Assembly (NCBI GenBank): GCA_964489425.1
Contig: CAZAYP010000133.1
Span: forward strand, 1 to 9,090
Source of the DNA: CAZAYP01 sp964489425 [NCBI: uncultured Verrucomicrobiota bacterium]
GTDB lineage: Bacteria > Verrucomicrobiota > Kiritimatiellia > RZYC01
Direction of reading: 5' to 3'
Length of the DNA stretch: 9,090 bases
The notes under the pieces were generated by a model, which did no database searches, was not told the DNA's origin, and saw nothing but the letters and a program-made list of their open reading frames with translations. Numbering within the stretch: the stretch's first letter is position 1; every line of letters begins with the position of its first letter. Below, piece by piece: positions 1 through 6,429 of this stretch. A program made the translations under genes and the position numbers.

Positions 1-63
1 GCGCCTCAGCGGCTCTGCGGGAGAATATTCTGGGGTGTCCGGAGCTCGTATGCTTGTTCTCAT

Positions 64-89
64 GCGGAAATGGTATGAGGCGTTTCCGC
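64..89. repeat. Inverted repeat (hairpin or operator-like)
   Basis: GCGGAAA at 64-70 is the exact reverse complement of TTTCCGC at 83-89, giving a 7-bp stem around a 12-base spacer; wobble and Watson-Crick pairs can extend it inward. A second, competing stem is CTCAT (59-63) with ATGAG (75-79). There is no T-run after the stem, so it does not look like an intrinsic terminator. Its place about 120 bases upstream of the protease start would suit an operator or a leader structure, but no regulator can be named. Confidence 0.4.
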
Positions 90-96
90 GTTTCCG
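81..96. repeat. Tandem CGTTTCCG octamer repeat
   Basis: CGTTTCCG occurs twice back to back (81-88 and 89-96), and an inverted partial copy (CGGAAA, 65-70) lies upstream. The right copy also sits in an odd-centred palindrome, TTTC-C-GAAA, at 91-99. Three related half-sites just upstream of a -10-like hexamer suggest a protein-binding site, though chance cannot be excluded for an 8-mer. Confidence 0.3.
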
Positions 97-108
97 AAAA
101 CTCGGTAC

Positions 109-114
109 CATAAT
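109..114 (+). promoter_or_regulatory. Candidate -10 hexamer (CATAAT)
   Basis: CATAAT matches the bacterial TATAAT consensus at five of six positions and lies in the AT-rich stretch upstream of the protease. No convincing -35 element is found 16-18 bases before it. The repeat at 81-96 covers that place, so an activator-dependent promoter is conceivable. A second partial candidate is TTGATA at 133-138, a good -35-like match but with a poor -10 partner. Either would give a leader of several tens of bases before the GTG start. Confidence 0.2.
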
Positions 115-193
115 TTAGTGTTTTGGTGTATATTGATAGCCTGAGTTTATTGTGTACTGATGCATATGTTACAGAGCCAATCGGTCCGACCCT

Positions 194-198
194 GGGAG
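194..198 (+). promoter_or_regulatory. Ribosome binding site deciding the GTG start
   Basis: GGGAG lies six bases before the GTG codon at 205. The in-frame ATG at 160 has no purine-rich sequence ahead of it and would put a polar stretch in front of the signal peptide. This site is therefore the main reason for starting the protease at 205. Confidence 0.55.
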
Positions 199-204
199 CG
201 CAGC

Positions 205-276
205 GTGAAGAACTTCAAGATTCGATACATGCCGGCGACGTTGATGGTCATCCTGTCTGTTGTGGCGGCGCAGGCC
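205..276 (+). other. Signal peptide of the protease
   Basis: Read from the GTG, the N-terminus has basic residues (Lys2, Lys5, Arg7), a hydrophobic core of about residues 9-22 (MPATLMVILSVVAA) and an AQA-Gly signal peptidase I site after residue 24. There is no Cys after the cleavage point, so it is not a lipoprotein. Sec export to the periplasm is the expected first step; how the protein then crosses the outer membrane cannot be read from the sequence. Confidence 0.8.
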
Positions 277-3200
277 GGCCAAGTTACCGTGGGGTTCACG
301 TTCACTCCGGACCAGGTTTCCATGCAAACGGTCCAAGGCATGCAGAAGCTGCATCTGGCGGATGGCGTGTTGCCGGCCGACCCCGCGGGCACCCCCTGGT
401 TGCCGGCCCGCTACGTGAACGTGTTGATCCCGTCCGGCGCCAAGGTCTTGTCCGTGACCGCTCGCGCGCGGGAAAGCATCCTGCAACAAGGGATCAGCGT
501 GTACCCGGCCCAGCCGGCGGCGCCGCCCAGCCGGCCGCGGCCGGCGTTTGTGCCGCCCCAGGTGGCGGCCTATGCGCTGAAGACGCGGATCCCCACGGCC
601 TTTGCGGAGGGGACCGGCGCGCACACCATGCGCGGGTTCGATTACGTGTCCGTGCGGCTCAACCCGCTGCGGTACACCCCGGCGTTCAAACAGCTGTTCC
701 TGGCCCACGCCATTGAAGTGACCGTCACCTATGCGGAGGCGCCGGCGCCGCGGGCCATGGCCGCGCGCAACAGCACGGAGTTCGCGGGCCTGGTCGACAG
801 CCTGGTGGTCAATCCCGGCGCCGCGCGCACCGCCGGGTTCGCGCCGCGCCTGGTCCCGGCGCGGCAGGCGACGCTGGGCGCGGCCGATTATGTCATCATC
901 ACGCGGGCCTCGTTGACCAACGCGTTCAAGACCCTGGCCGCCCACCGGGCCAGCCGGTTTACCACCTCGATCCTGACCGTGGAAAGCATCACTAACGCCT
1001 ATTCCGGCGCGGATGCCCAGGCGCGGATCCGCAGTTGCATCAGCAACCAGGTGGCCAGCTATGGCACGCTCTACGTGGTGCTGGGCGGCGACGACACTAT
1101 CGTGCCGGTGCGCGACTGCTATGCCAACGCGGACGGCGAAATCGAAAACGGCATGCCCACGGATCTCTATTACTCCGGCCTGAACGGCAACTGGAATGCC
1201 GATGGCGATGCGATCTACGGCGAGACCAGCGACAACGTGGACATGGCCTGGGACGTGATCGTGGGCCGCATCCCGGTGCGCACCACGGCGCATGCCACCA
1301 ACTACATCGGCAAACTGATCGCGTATGAAAATACGCGGCCGGCCAACTTGCAGAACAAAATGCTCCTCGGCGGCATGGTGGCCTGGGACACCTATACCGG
1401 CACGGCCCGCCCGTCGGATGACGTGGCCACCTATGACAGCCACCTGGGGTTCCGCGACGCGACCCATACCACGGTCAGCGACTCGGAGATGTGGGACCGC
1501 CGCCTGTACCGCGACGGCATCCGGCCGTACTGGACGCCCACCACCCTGAAAGTGTTCTGCGACACGCTCACTTCGTGGGACACGTCGGCCGGCGGCGACT
1601 ATGCCCAGACGGCCACCAACGTGAAGAACAAGTTCAACCTGGGCTGGACCCACATGTTCTTCTCCGGCCACGGGTCGCCGGATGGCTGGGGGTTGGAATC
1701 GGGCAGCTTCTCCACCACCGAGGCGGCGGCCATGACCAACCTGATGCTGGTCGTCTATACTGACGCCTGCCTGACCGGTTACTTTGATCATGATAGCTGG
1801 TCCTACGATGGATCCGCCTACACCACGGAGCCGTGCCTGGGCGAGGCCTTGCTGCGCAACGCGCGCGGCGGGGCCCTGATTCACCTGGGCTGCAGCCGGT
1901 TCGGCTGGGGCGAACCGGACGCCACGCCGGCCAGCAACACCTCGGACGGCGGGCCCTCCACCCAGTATGGCTACCTGTTTTACAAGCGGCTGTACCAGAG
2001 CAACGACGTGACCGTGGGCAAGGCGTTCGCCATGCACAAGGCCGACAAGGCCTCGTCTTGCACCACGTACAACACGGACCGCTGGATCCAGTTTGGCCTG
2101 AACCTCCTCGGGGACCCGGCTTTTATTCCCGGCGCGACGGTCGCCGCAGCCACCGCCCCGACCGTGAGCATCAGCCCGGCCGGCGCAACCAAAAGCGTCA
2201 CCATCAGCAACGCGCTGACCTTCGTGGTCACGGCCGCGGAACCGGATAGCGATACCATTTCGCTGCGGGCCACCAACGTGCCGTCCGGCGCCGTGTTTTC
2301 GCCGAACCCCAAGACCGGGTCGTCGCCTGTAACCAACACTTTTTCCTGGACCCCGACCGCCACGGGAACCTACACGGTCGCGTTCCTGGCCGGCGACAAG
2401 GACGGCACCAACCGCACCTCGGTGACCATCACGGTCAGCGCCATGTCCGGATCGCTCGCGCTCAACTCGTACCAGGTCAAGCAGTATAATTCAGCCTACT
2501 CGTACACGATCCCGGCCGGCGTCTCCGTGGACGGCGCCGGCTACGTGGTGATCGCGCGCAACGCCAGCAAATCGGCGTTCGAGTCCTACTGGGGCGTGGT
2601 GCTGGACGCCGGCGTGGCCTTTATCAACTCGAGCAACAAGATGCCGCAAATCAACGGCGCCGAGCAGTACGAGTTGCTGGACAACACCGGGGTGCTGATT
2701 GACGGCCTGACCCCGGCGGCGGTCAACCCGCTCAACCAGTCCGTGCGCCGTGTCCAGGCCGGGAACGATGCCACCTTGGCCGGCAGTTGGACCACCGGCG
2801 CCACCACCACGGCCACGCCGGGATCCGGCGCCACGGGCAACGGCTCCGCCGGCCTGGTCATCAACGAGTACGCGGACGCGGGTAACTACAACCTGGAGTT
2901 CATGGAGCTGTATTATGACGCCGGCAGTGGCGGCGGCGCCGTGCCCGCGCCCGCGGTGGCGATCACCAACCCGGCCACCGCATCGCTGGCCGTGGATAAT
3001 GCCACGGCAACCTACACCCTGGCCGGTACCTGCAATGCCAGCACCGTGGGCTTGCTGGCCTGGACCAACAGCCTGACCGGCGCCAAGGGCACCGTCGCCG
3101 CGGGCGTCGCCTGGAGCATCAGCGGCGTGGCGCTCAACGTGGGCACCAACGCGATCACCGTGCGCGGCACCAACACGGCCGGCGTGGCCGCCTCGGCCGG

Positions 3201-6200
3201 CGTATCCATTGCCCGCGCCGCCGGCGTCCCCGCGTCCGCGTCCGTGACCGTCACCAACCCACCAACCGCCTTCCTGGCCGTGGACAACACGGTCAGCAAC
3301 TACACCCTGGCCGGCACCTGCAACACCAACGCGATCGGGCACCTGGCCTGGACCAATACGCTGACCAAGCTCGGCGGCCGCGTGGCCGCGGCCACCGCTT
3401 GGACGCTGCCCATCGCCAGGCTGGACGTGGGTGATAACGCGATTACCCTGTCGGTTTCCAACAGCGTTGGCGCCGTGGCGTCCGCCAGCGTCACGATCGC
3501 GCGCGCGGAGGCCGGCCCCGTGGGCGGCGGCACGGAAACCTTTGCCAATTATTCGGGCACGTCCTCCTATGCCGATGGCACGTTCACGGGGCAGGACGGC
3601 TCGACCTGGACCTATGCCCGGTGCCGCGGGGATATGCAGATCAACGGATCCGCGCCCACGCTTGGCAAGGATCTGACCCCCATGGCCTATGTCCGCTCCG
3701 GCGTGATTGGCGGCGGCTGTGGCGCGCTGTCGTTCAAGTACCGGCGGTCCTTTACCTCGAGCATCACCTGTGATGTCTACGTGGCCAACACCCTGGTGAC
3801 CACGCTGACGGGCGGGGACGGCACGACGCAGACGTACAACAACGCGGCGGTGAATATCGCGGGCGATTTCGTGATCGTCTTCACCAATCGCGCCAAGGGC
3901 GGCCAGGTCACCATCGATGACGTCACGTGGACGAGTTATGGCGCCAGCGTACCCGGCGCCCCCGCGGTGACGATCACGAACCCCGCGCTCGCCTCGATCG
4001 CGGTGGATAATGCCACGGCGACCTACACCCTGGCCGGCACGTGCAACTCCAATACCGTGGGCCTGCTGGCCTGGACCAACAGCCTGACCGGCGCCAAGGG
4101 CACGCTGGCCGCGGGCCTCACCTGGAGCCTCGGCGGCCTGGCGCTTAACGTGGGCACCAACGTGGTCACCGTGCGCGGCACCAACACGGCCGGCGCCGCG
4201 GACACGGCCAGCGTGACCATTGTCCGCGCGGCCGCCAGCGGCGGCGGGGGCGGCGGCGGCACCGAGACGTTCGCCAATTACCCGGAAACCAGCACGACCT
4301 ACAACAACAACACGTTCCTGGGCCAGGACGGGTCCACGTGGGCCTACGTCCAGTGTTCCGGCGACCAGCCGATCAACGGCCGTTCGGCCAAGCTGGGCAA
4401 GGACCGCACGCCCCAGGCCTATGTGCGCTCCGGCGCGATCACCGGCGGGTGCGGGTCGCTCTCGTTCAAGTACCGCAAGCCCAATGTCACCACGCTCAAC
4501 TGCGACGTGTACGTCAACAACACCCTGGTCACTACCATCACCGGCGGGGACGGGACCACCCAGACGTACCAGAACGCGGCGGTCAGCGTGTCCGGTGATT
4601 TCGCGCTCGTGTTCTCCAACAAGTCCGGCGGCGGGCAGATCGTCATCGATGACATCACCTGGACCGGGTACAGCGGCGGCAGCCGCGGTCCCCTGGGCGG
4701 CGGGCTGGCCGCGGAGCTCTTTTTCTCGGAATACATCGAAGGCACCAGCGACAACAAGTACCTTGAAATCTACAATGGCACGGGCGCGGAGGTGGACCTG
4801 GCCAACTATACGATCCTCACCTTTGTCAACGGATCCCCCACCATGACCTATTCGCGGGCGCTGAGCGGCACGCTGGCCGACCACACGGCCTATGTCATCG
4901 AGAACAGCCTGGAAGCGCTGGGCGTGGCCGCCGACCTGTCCACCACCGCGAAAATCATGACGTTCAACGGCAACGATGCCATCGTGCTGAGCAACATGTC
5001 CACCCATGCCTATTGCGACATCATTGGCCGCATCGGGGAAGATCCCGGCGCCGGCGGATGGACCGCGGATGCCATGGCCACGGTGAACCAGACCCTGGTG
5101 CGGGATGCGTTGGTCGCCGGCGGGATCACGGCCAACCCGGCCGGCGGGTTCCCGTCGCTGGCCACGGAATGGGAAGCCTATCCTTCCAACACCATCAGCT
5201 ACCTGGGGTCCCATACGTTCAGCGGCGGCAGTTCCTCCGCGCTGGCAATTACGGACCCGTCCGCCGCCCTGCTGACCGTGGAGAACGAGCGGACGGTGTA
5301 CACCCTGGTGGGCACCTGCGATTCCAACGTGGTGGGCGAGCTGGTTTGGACCAATACCCTGACCCATGCCGCCGGCACGTGCCTCGCCGCGGCGCCGTGG
5401 TCGGTCGGCGCCATCGGCCTCGAGGTCGGGCCCAATATCATCATCGTCCGCGGCACCAACGCCGCGGGCGCGGCGTATTCGGCCGCCGTCACCATCACCC
5501 GCCAGGCCAGCGGCGTGGCGGTTGGCATCATTCAATACCAGGGCTTCGAGGGCGCGGCGGCGGATACCTGGGGCTATGGCTGTGCCGCCGGCAGCGGCAA
5601 CATCACGGCCACCCAGGAACGGGCGATGTCGGACCAGGCATCCATCCAAATCACCGGATCCAACAGCAACAATGCCGATCCCTGCATCACGTTCGACAAT
5701 GTGAGCCTGGCCGGCTGGTGCGATGTGCGGCTGAGCGTGGCGTTCAGCGCCGCAGGCCCGGATACGGACGATGACCTGTACCTCGACGTGTCCTACGACA
5801 ACGGCGCCAGTTGGACCAGCGTGGTCAAGCTGGTGGACGGATTCGGCAACGCCAACGTGGCGTTCGGCGGCACCAGCCTGCAGCGGCCGGCCACGGTATC
5901 GGAAAATCCATGGACCCTGCTCATCCCGGCCGGCATCAGCCAGGTGGCGGCGCGCCTCCGCCTGGATGAAAACGCCGCCGGCGACAACACCACCGATTCC
6001 TACTACATCGATGACGTCAAGCTGGCCGGCGCGCGCGACTCGGATGACGATGGCATGCCCGACACCTGGGAAGCCGACACCGGCCTCGATCCGGACAGCA
6101 ACCTGGGCGTTGATGGCACCAGCGGGGACCACGACGGGGACGGTGTTGACAACCATGCCGAATATGTGGCCGGCACCCAGCCGACCAACCCCGATTCGCT

Positions 6201-6429
6201 GTTCTGCGTCGATGCGCTGGTTACGCCGGATTCCGCGGCAAACAACATCACGATCAACGCGGTCGGCGGCCGGGTGTATACCTTGCTGTACACCACCAAC
6301 CTGTTTGCGCCTGACTGGACCGTGCTGCGGTGCGTGACCAATGCCACGGATGGCGTGTTGATTTTGGATGGCGATCCCGACTTGGGGCCCGGCGTGTATT
6401 ACCGCGTCAAGGTTTCGCTGGAGCCGTGA
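205..6429 (+). CDS. Giant secreted gingipain-like (C25) cysteine protease with Ig-like, lamin-tail and calcium-binding modules
   Basis: Predicted to be an exported endopeptidase of about 2074 residues that uses a Cys-His dyad; its substrate is unknown. Seen in the sequence: a signal peptide (residues 1-24, AQA|G); a propeptide to about 227 with the C25-style 'GTPWLPARYVNVLIPSGAKV' stretch; and a peptidase domain at about 228-642 with 'YVVLGGDD', catalytic His489 in 'FFSGHGSPDGWG', Cys522 in 'YTDACLTGYFD', and a closing 'LNLLGDPAF'. The His-Cys spacing of 33 equals that of gingipain R (His211/Cys244). Then follow an Ig-like domain (651-744), a lamin-tail-like segment (748-907), modules A1-A2-B1-A3-B2 (917-1489), a lamin-tail domain (1501-1671), A4 (1679-1768), a jelly-roll-like domain (1773-1943), a Ca-binding segment (1945-1998) and a C-terminal beta domain. 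Gingipains are much shorter and usually end in a type IX secretion signal, which I do not recognise here. The frame is intact. Family assignment is firm; role in nutrient breakdown or adhesion is inference. Confidence 0.88.
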   Translation: MKNFKIRYMPATLMVILSVVAAQAGQVTVGFTFTPDQVSMQTVQGMQKLHLADGVLPADPAGTPWLPARYVNVLIPSGAKVLSVTARARESILQQGISVYPAQPAAPPSRPRPAFVPPQVAAYALKTRIPTAFAEGTGAHTMRGFDYVSVRLNPLRYTPAFKQLFLAHAIEVTVTYAEAPAPRAMAARNSTEFAGLVDSLVVNPGAARTAGFAPRLVPARQATLGAADYVIITRASLTNAFKTLAAHRASRFTTSILTVESITNAYSGADAQARIRSCISNQVASYGTLYVVLGGDDTIVPVRDCYANADGEIENGMPTDLYYSGLNGNWNADGDAIYGETSDNVDMAWDVIVGRIPVRTTAHATNYIGKLIAYENTRPANLQNKMLLGGMVAWDTYTGTARPSDDVATYDSHLGFRDATHTTVSDSEMWDRRLYRDGIRPYWTPTTLKVFCDTLTSWDTSAGGDYAQTATNVKNKFNLGWTHMFFSGHGSPDGWGLESGSFSTTEAAAMTNLMLVVYTDACLTGYFDHDSWSYDGSAYTTEPCLGEALLRNARGGALIHLGCSRFGWGEPDATPASNTSDGGPSTQYGYLFYKRLYQSNDVTVGKAFAMHKADKASSCTTYNTDRWIQFGLNLLGDPAFIPGATVAAATAPTVSISPAGATKSVTISNALTFVVTAAEPDSDTISLRATNVPSGAVFSPNPKTGSSPVTNTFSWTPTATGTYTVAFLAGDKDGTNRTSVTITVSAMSGSLALNSYQVKQYNSAYSYTIPAGVSVDGAGYVVIARNASKSAFESYWGVVLDAGVAFINSSNKMPQINGAEQYELLDNTGVLIDGLTPAAVNPLNQSVRRVQAGNDATLAGSWTTGATTTATPGSGATGNGSAGLVINEYADAGNYNLEFMELYYDAGSGGGAVPAPAVAITNPATASLAVDNATATYTLAGTCNASTVGLLAWTNSLTGAKGTVAAGVAWSISGVALNVGTNAITVRGTNTAGVAASAGVSIARAAGVPASASVTVTNPPTAFLAVDNTVSNYTLAGTCNTNAIGHLAWTNTLTKLGGRVAAATAWTLPIARLDVGDNAITLSVSNSVGAVASASVTIARAEAGPVGGGTETFANYSGTSSYADGTFTGQDGSTWTYARCRGDMQINGSAPTLGKDLTPMAYVRSGVIGGGCGALSFKYRRSFTSSITCDVYVANTLVTTLTGGDGTTQTYNNAAVNIAGDFVIVFTNRAKGGQVTIDDVTWTSYGASVPGAPAVTITNPALASIAVDNATATYTLAGTCNSNTVGLLAWTNSLTGAKGTLAAGLTWSLGGLALNVGTNVVTVRGTNTAGAADTASVTIVRAAASGGGGGGGTETFANYPETSTTYNNNTFLGQDGSTWAYVQCSGDQPINGRSAKLGKDRTPQAYVRSGAITGGCGSLSFKYRKPNVTTLNCDVYVNNTLVTTITGGDGTTQTYQNAAVSVSGDFALVFSNKSGGGQIVIDDITWTGYSGGSRGPLGGGLAAELFFSEYIEGTSDNKYLEIYNGTGAEVDLANYTILTFVNGSPTMTYSRALSGTLADHTAYVIENSLEALGVAADLSTTAKIMTFNGNDAIVLSNMSTHAYCDIIGRIGEDPGAGGWTADAMATVNQTLVRDALVAGGITANPAGGFPSLATEWEAYPSNTISYLGSHTFSGGSSSALAITDPSAALLTVENERTVYTLVGTCDSNVVGELVWTNTLTHAAGTCLAAAPWSVGAIGLEVGPNIIIVRGTNAAGAAYSAAVTITRQASGVAVGIIQYQGFEGAAADTWGYGCAAGSGNITATQERAMSDQASIQITGSNSNNADPCITFDNVSLAGWCDVRLSVAFSAAGPDTDDDLYLDVSYDNGASWTSVVKLVDGFGNANVAFGGTSLQRPATVSENPWTLLIPAGISQVAARLRLDENAAGDNTTDSYYIDDVKLAGARDSDDDGMPDTWEADTGLDPDSNLGVDGTSGDHDGDGVDNHAEYVAGTQPTNPDSLFCVDALVTPDSAANNITINAVGGRVYTLLYTTNLFAPDWTVLRCVTNATDGVLILDGDPDLGPGVYYRVKVSLEP
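886..2130 (+). other. C25 peptidase catalytic domain
   Basis: Covers about residues 228-642. It opens with 'ADYVIITRASLTNAF', the usual first strand and helix of the family's caspase-like fold, then 'GADAQARIRSCI' and 'LYVVLGGDDTIVPVR'. The catalytic His codon is at 1669 (SGHGS) and the Cys codon at 1768 (DACLTG). The domain ends with 'GLNLLGDPAFIP', matching the family's typical LLGDP ending. Both catalytic residues are present, so it is predicted to be active. Specificity (Arg, Lys or other) cannot be assigned by eye. Confidence 0.85.
2155..2436 (+). other. Ig/cadherin-like domain after the protease
   Basis: Residues about 651-744 run from 'APTVSISPAG' through 'FSWTPTATGTYTVAFLAGD' to 'VTITV'. 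The 'F-x-W-T-P-T-x-x-G-x-Y-x-V-x-F' pattern is typical of putative Ig (He_PIG-like) domains of bacterial surface proteins. In gingipains an Ig-superfamily domain also follows the catalytic domain directly, so this may be its counterpart. Confidence 0.6.
2446..2925 (+). other. Lamin-tail-like segment with an unusual strand order
   Basis: Residues about 748-907. The body ('YTIPAGVSVDGAGYVVIARN', 'EQYELLDNTGVLIDGL', 'ATPGSG') resembles the middle and end of bacterial lamin-tail domains. The strand that normally opens such a domain (I-N-E-Y ... E-F-x-E-L-Y) comes last, as 'GLVINEYADAGNYNLEFMEL', and is followed at once by a Gly-rich linker. It may be a circular permutation or the remnant of a second lamin-tail copy. 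Confidence 0.45.
2953..3219 (+). repeat. Module A1 (Ig-like repeat)
   Basis: Encodes about 89 residues (917-1005) with the pattern 'ITNP ... VDN ... YTLAGTCN ... G-L-A-W-T-N-S-L-T ... LNVGTN-x-I-T-V-R-G-T-N'. It is closest to A3, with about 70 of 89 residues identical by hand alignment, and shares a 40-base identical block (3053-3092 against 4064-4103). Predicted beta-sandwich stalk module with a single conserved Cys. Confidence 0.75.
3241..3507 (+). repeat. Module A2 (Ig-like repeat, diverged)
   Basis: Encodes about 89 residues (1013-1101) with the same frame of motifs as A1 ('VTNPPTAFLAVDN', 'YTLAGTCNTNAIG', 'LAWTNTLT', 'LDVGDNAITLSVSN'), but it has lost the R-G-T-N-T-A-G ending and is clearly less like A1 and A3 than they are to each other. 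It directly precedes B1. Confidence 0.72.
3532..3939 (+). repeat. Module B1 (jelly-roll-like repeat)
   Basis: Encodes about 136 residues (1110-1245) from 'TETFANYSGTSSY' through 'FTGQDGSTWTY', 'GGGCGALSFKYR' and 'TGGDGTTQTY' to 'IDDVTWTSY'. The closing I-D-D-x-T-W-T-x-Y and the G-x-L-S-F-K-Y-R strand are seen in beta-sandwich modules of many secreted proteins of Bacteroidota and PVC bacteria, where binding roles are usually assumed. It has three Cys, all matched in B2. Confidence 0.72.
3964..4230 (+). repeat. Module A3 (Ig-like repeat, near copy of A1)
   Basis: Encodes about 89 residues (1254-1342). It is far closer to A1, two modules away, than to its neighbour A2, and includes stretches that are identical in DNA and not only in protein, which points to a recent duplication or gene conversion. 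It precedes B2 across a seven-glycine linker (4240-4260). Confidence 0.75.
4261..4671 (+). repeat. Module B2 (jelly-roll-like repeat)
   Basis: Encodes about 137 residues (1353-1489). Roughly two thirds of positions match B1, including 'GQDGSTW', 'AYVRSG', 'GGCG-x-LSFKYR', 'CDVYV-x-NTLVTT', 'TGGDGTTQTY' and 'IDD-x-TWT-x-Y'. The start-to-start distance from B1 is 729 bases and from A2 to A3 is 723, so A2-B1 and A3-B2 look like copies of one cassette. Confidence 0.74.
4705..5217 (+). other. Complete lamin-tail domain
   Basis: Residues about 1501-1671. It opens with 'LFFSEYIEGTSDNKYLEIYN', continues with 'GAEVDLANYTI', 'MTFNGNDAIVLSN', 'IIGRIGEDPGAGGW' and 'NQTLVRD', and ends 'ATEWEAYPSNTISYLGSHTF'. 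This is the normal strand order and ending of bacterial lamin-tail (LTD) domains, which often accompany secreted or surface hydrolases. Its exact role here is unknown; anchoring or ligand binding is inferred. Confidence 0.82.
5239..5508 (+). repeat. Module A4 (Ig-like repeat, most diverged)
   Basis: Encodes about 90 residues (1679-1768), keeping 'ITDP', 'VEN', 'YTLVGTCDSNVVG', 'LVWTNTLTHAAGTC', 'GPNIIIVRGTNAAG' and 'VTITR'. It is separated from A3 by B2 and the lamin-tail domain, and carries an extra Cys in the middle of the module that the other copies lack. Confidence 0.72.
5521..6033 (+). other. Jelly-roll-like domain
   Basis: Residues about 1773-1943, from 'VGIIQYQGFEG' to 'YYIDDVKLAG'. 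The pattern of an opening 'F-E-G', a central 'L-Y-L-D-V-S-Y-D-N-G-A-S-W' and a closing 'Y-Y-I-D-D-V' is common in beta-sandwich binding domains of secreted bacterial proteins (MAM or carbohydrate-binding-like). The ligand cannot be told. Confidence 0.6.
6037..6198 (+). other. Calcium-binding Asp-rich segment (thrombospondin type 3-like)
   Basis: Residues about 1945-1998: 'DSDDDGMPDTWE' followed by 'DHDGDGVDNHAEYVAGTQPT'. The D-x-D-x-D-G loops are calcium ligands in thrombospondin type 3 and dockerin-like segments. This arrangement, directly before a C-terminal beta domain, recurs in exported proteins of PVC bacteria. Calcium binding is predicted from the motif. Confidence 0.75.
6199..6426 (+). 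other. C-terminal beta domain
   Basis: Residues about 1999-2074 include 'GGRVYTLLYTTNLFAPDW' and end with 'GPGVYYRVKVSLEP'. The 'Y-T-L-x-Y-T-T-N-L ... W' and final 'Y-Y-R-V' pattern is familiar from the ends of many large secreted PVC proteins. Because it recurs after unrelated enzymes, it may serve in sorting or attachment, but I know of no proof. It contains no transmembrane helix and no LPxTG or PEP-CTERM motif. Confidence 0.55.

Larger units (their letters stand above)
1..204. other. Upstream region, no recognisable gene
   Basis: All three forward frames are open from the left edge but stop at 78, 113 and 118. None of these short fragments resembles a protein I know, so the tail of an upstream gene is possible but unsupported. 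From about 100 to 175 the base composition is much more AT-rich than the coding DNA, as expected for a promoter and leader. The inverted repeat, tandem repeat and hexamer candidates inside it are listed separately. Confidence 0.6.

Noticed and set aside
160-204. Upstream ATG as the protease start
   Set aside because: No ribosome binding site before it, and it would put 15 mostly polar residues ahead of an otherwise good signal peptide. GTG at 205 has GGGAG six bases upstream.
123-716. 197-codon frame overlapping the protease start
   Set aside because: Sequence is low-complexity and out of frame with the signal peptide and propeptide; no family recognised.
169-2037. Antisense open frame of 622 codons opposite the protease catalytic half
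   Set aside because: Same reasoning: it lies entirely against a well-supported peptidase domain and has no recognisable motif.
2953-4671. CRISPR array or mobile element suggested by the repeats
   Set aside because: Repeats are long, in frame, diverged and encode protein modules; no regularly spaced short repeats, terminal inverted repeats or transposase are present.
6199-6429. Type IX secretion C-terminal domain
   Set aside because: The end of the protein lacks the pattern I would expect of that domain and instead matches the PVC-style beta domain; the secretion route stays open.
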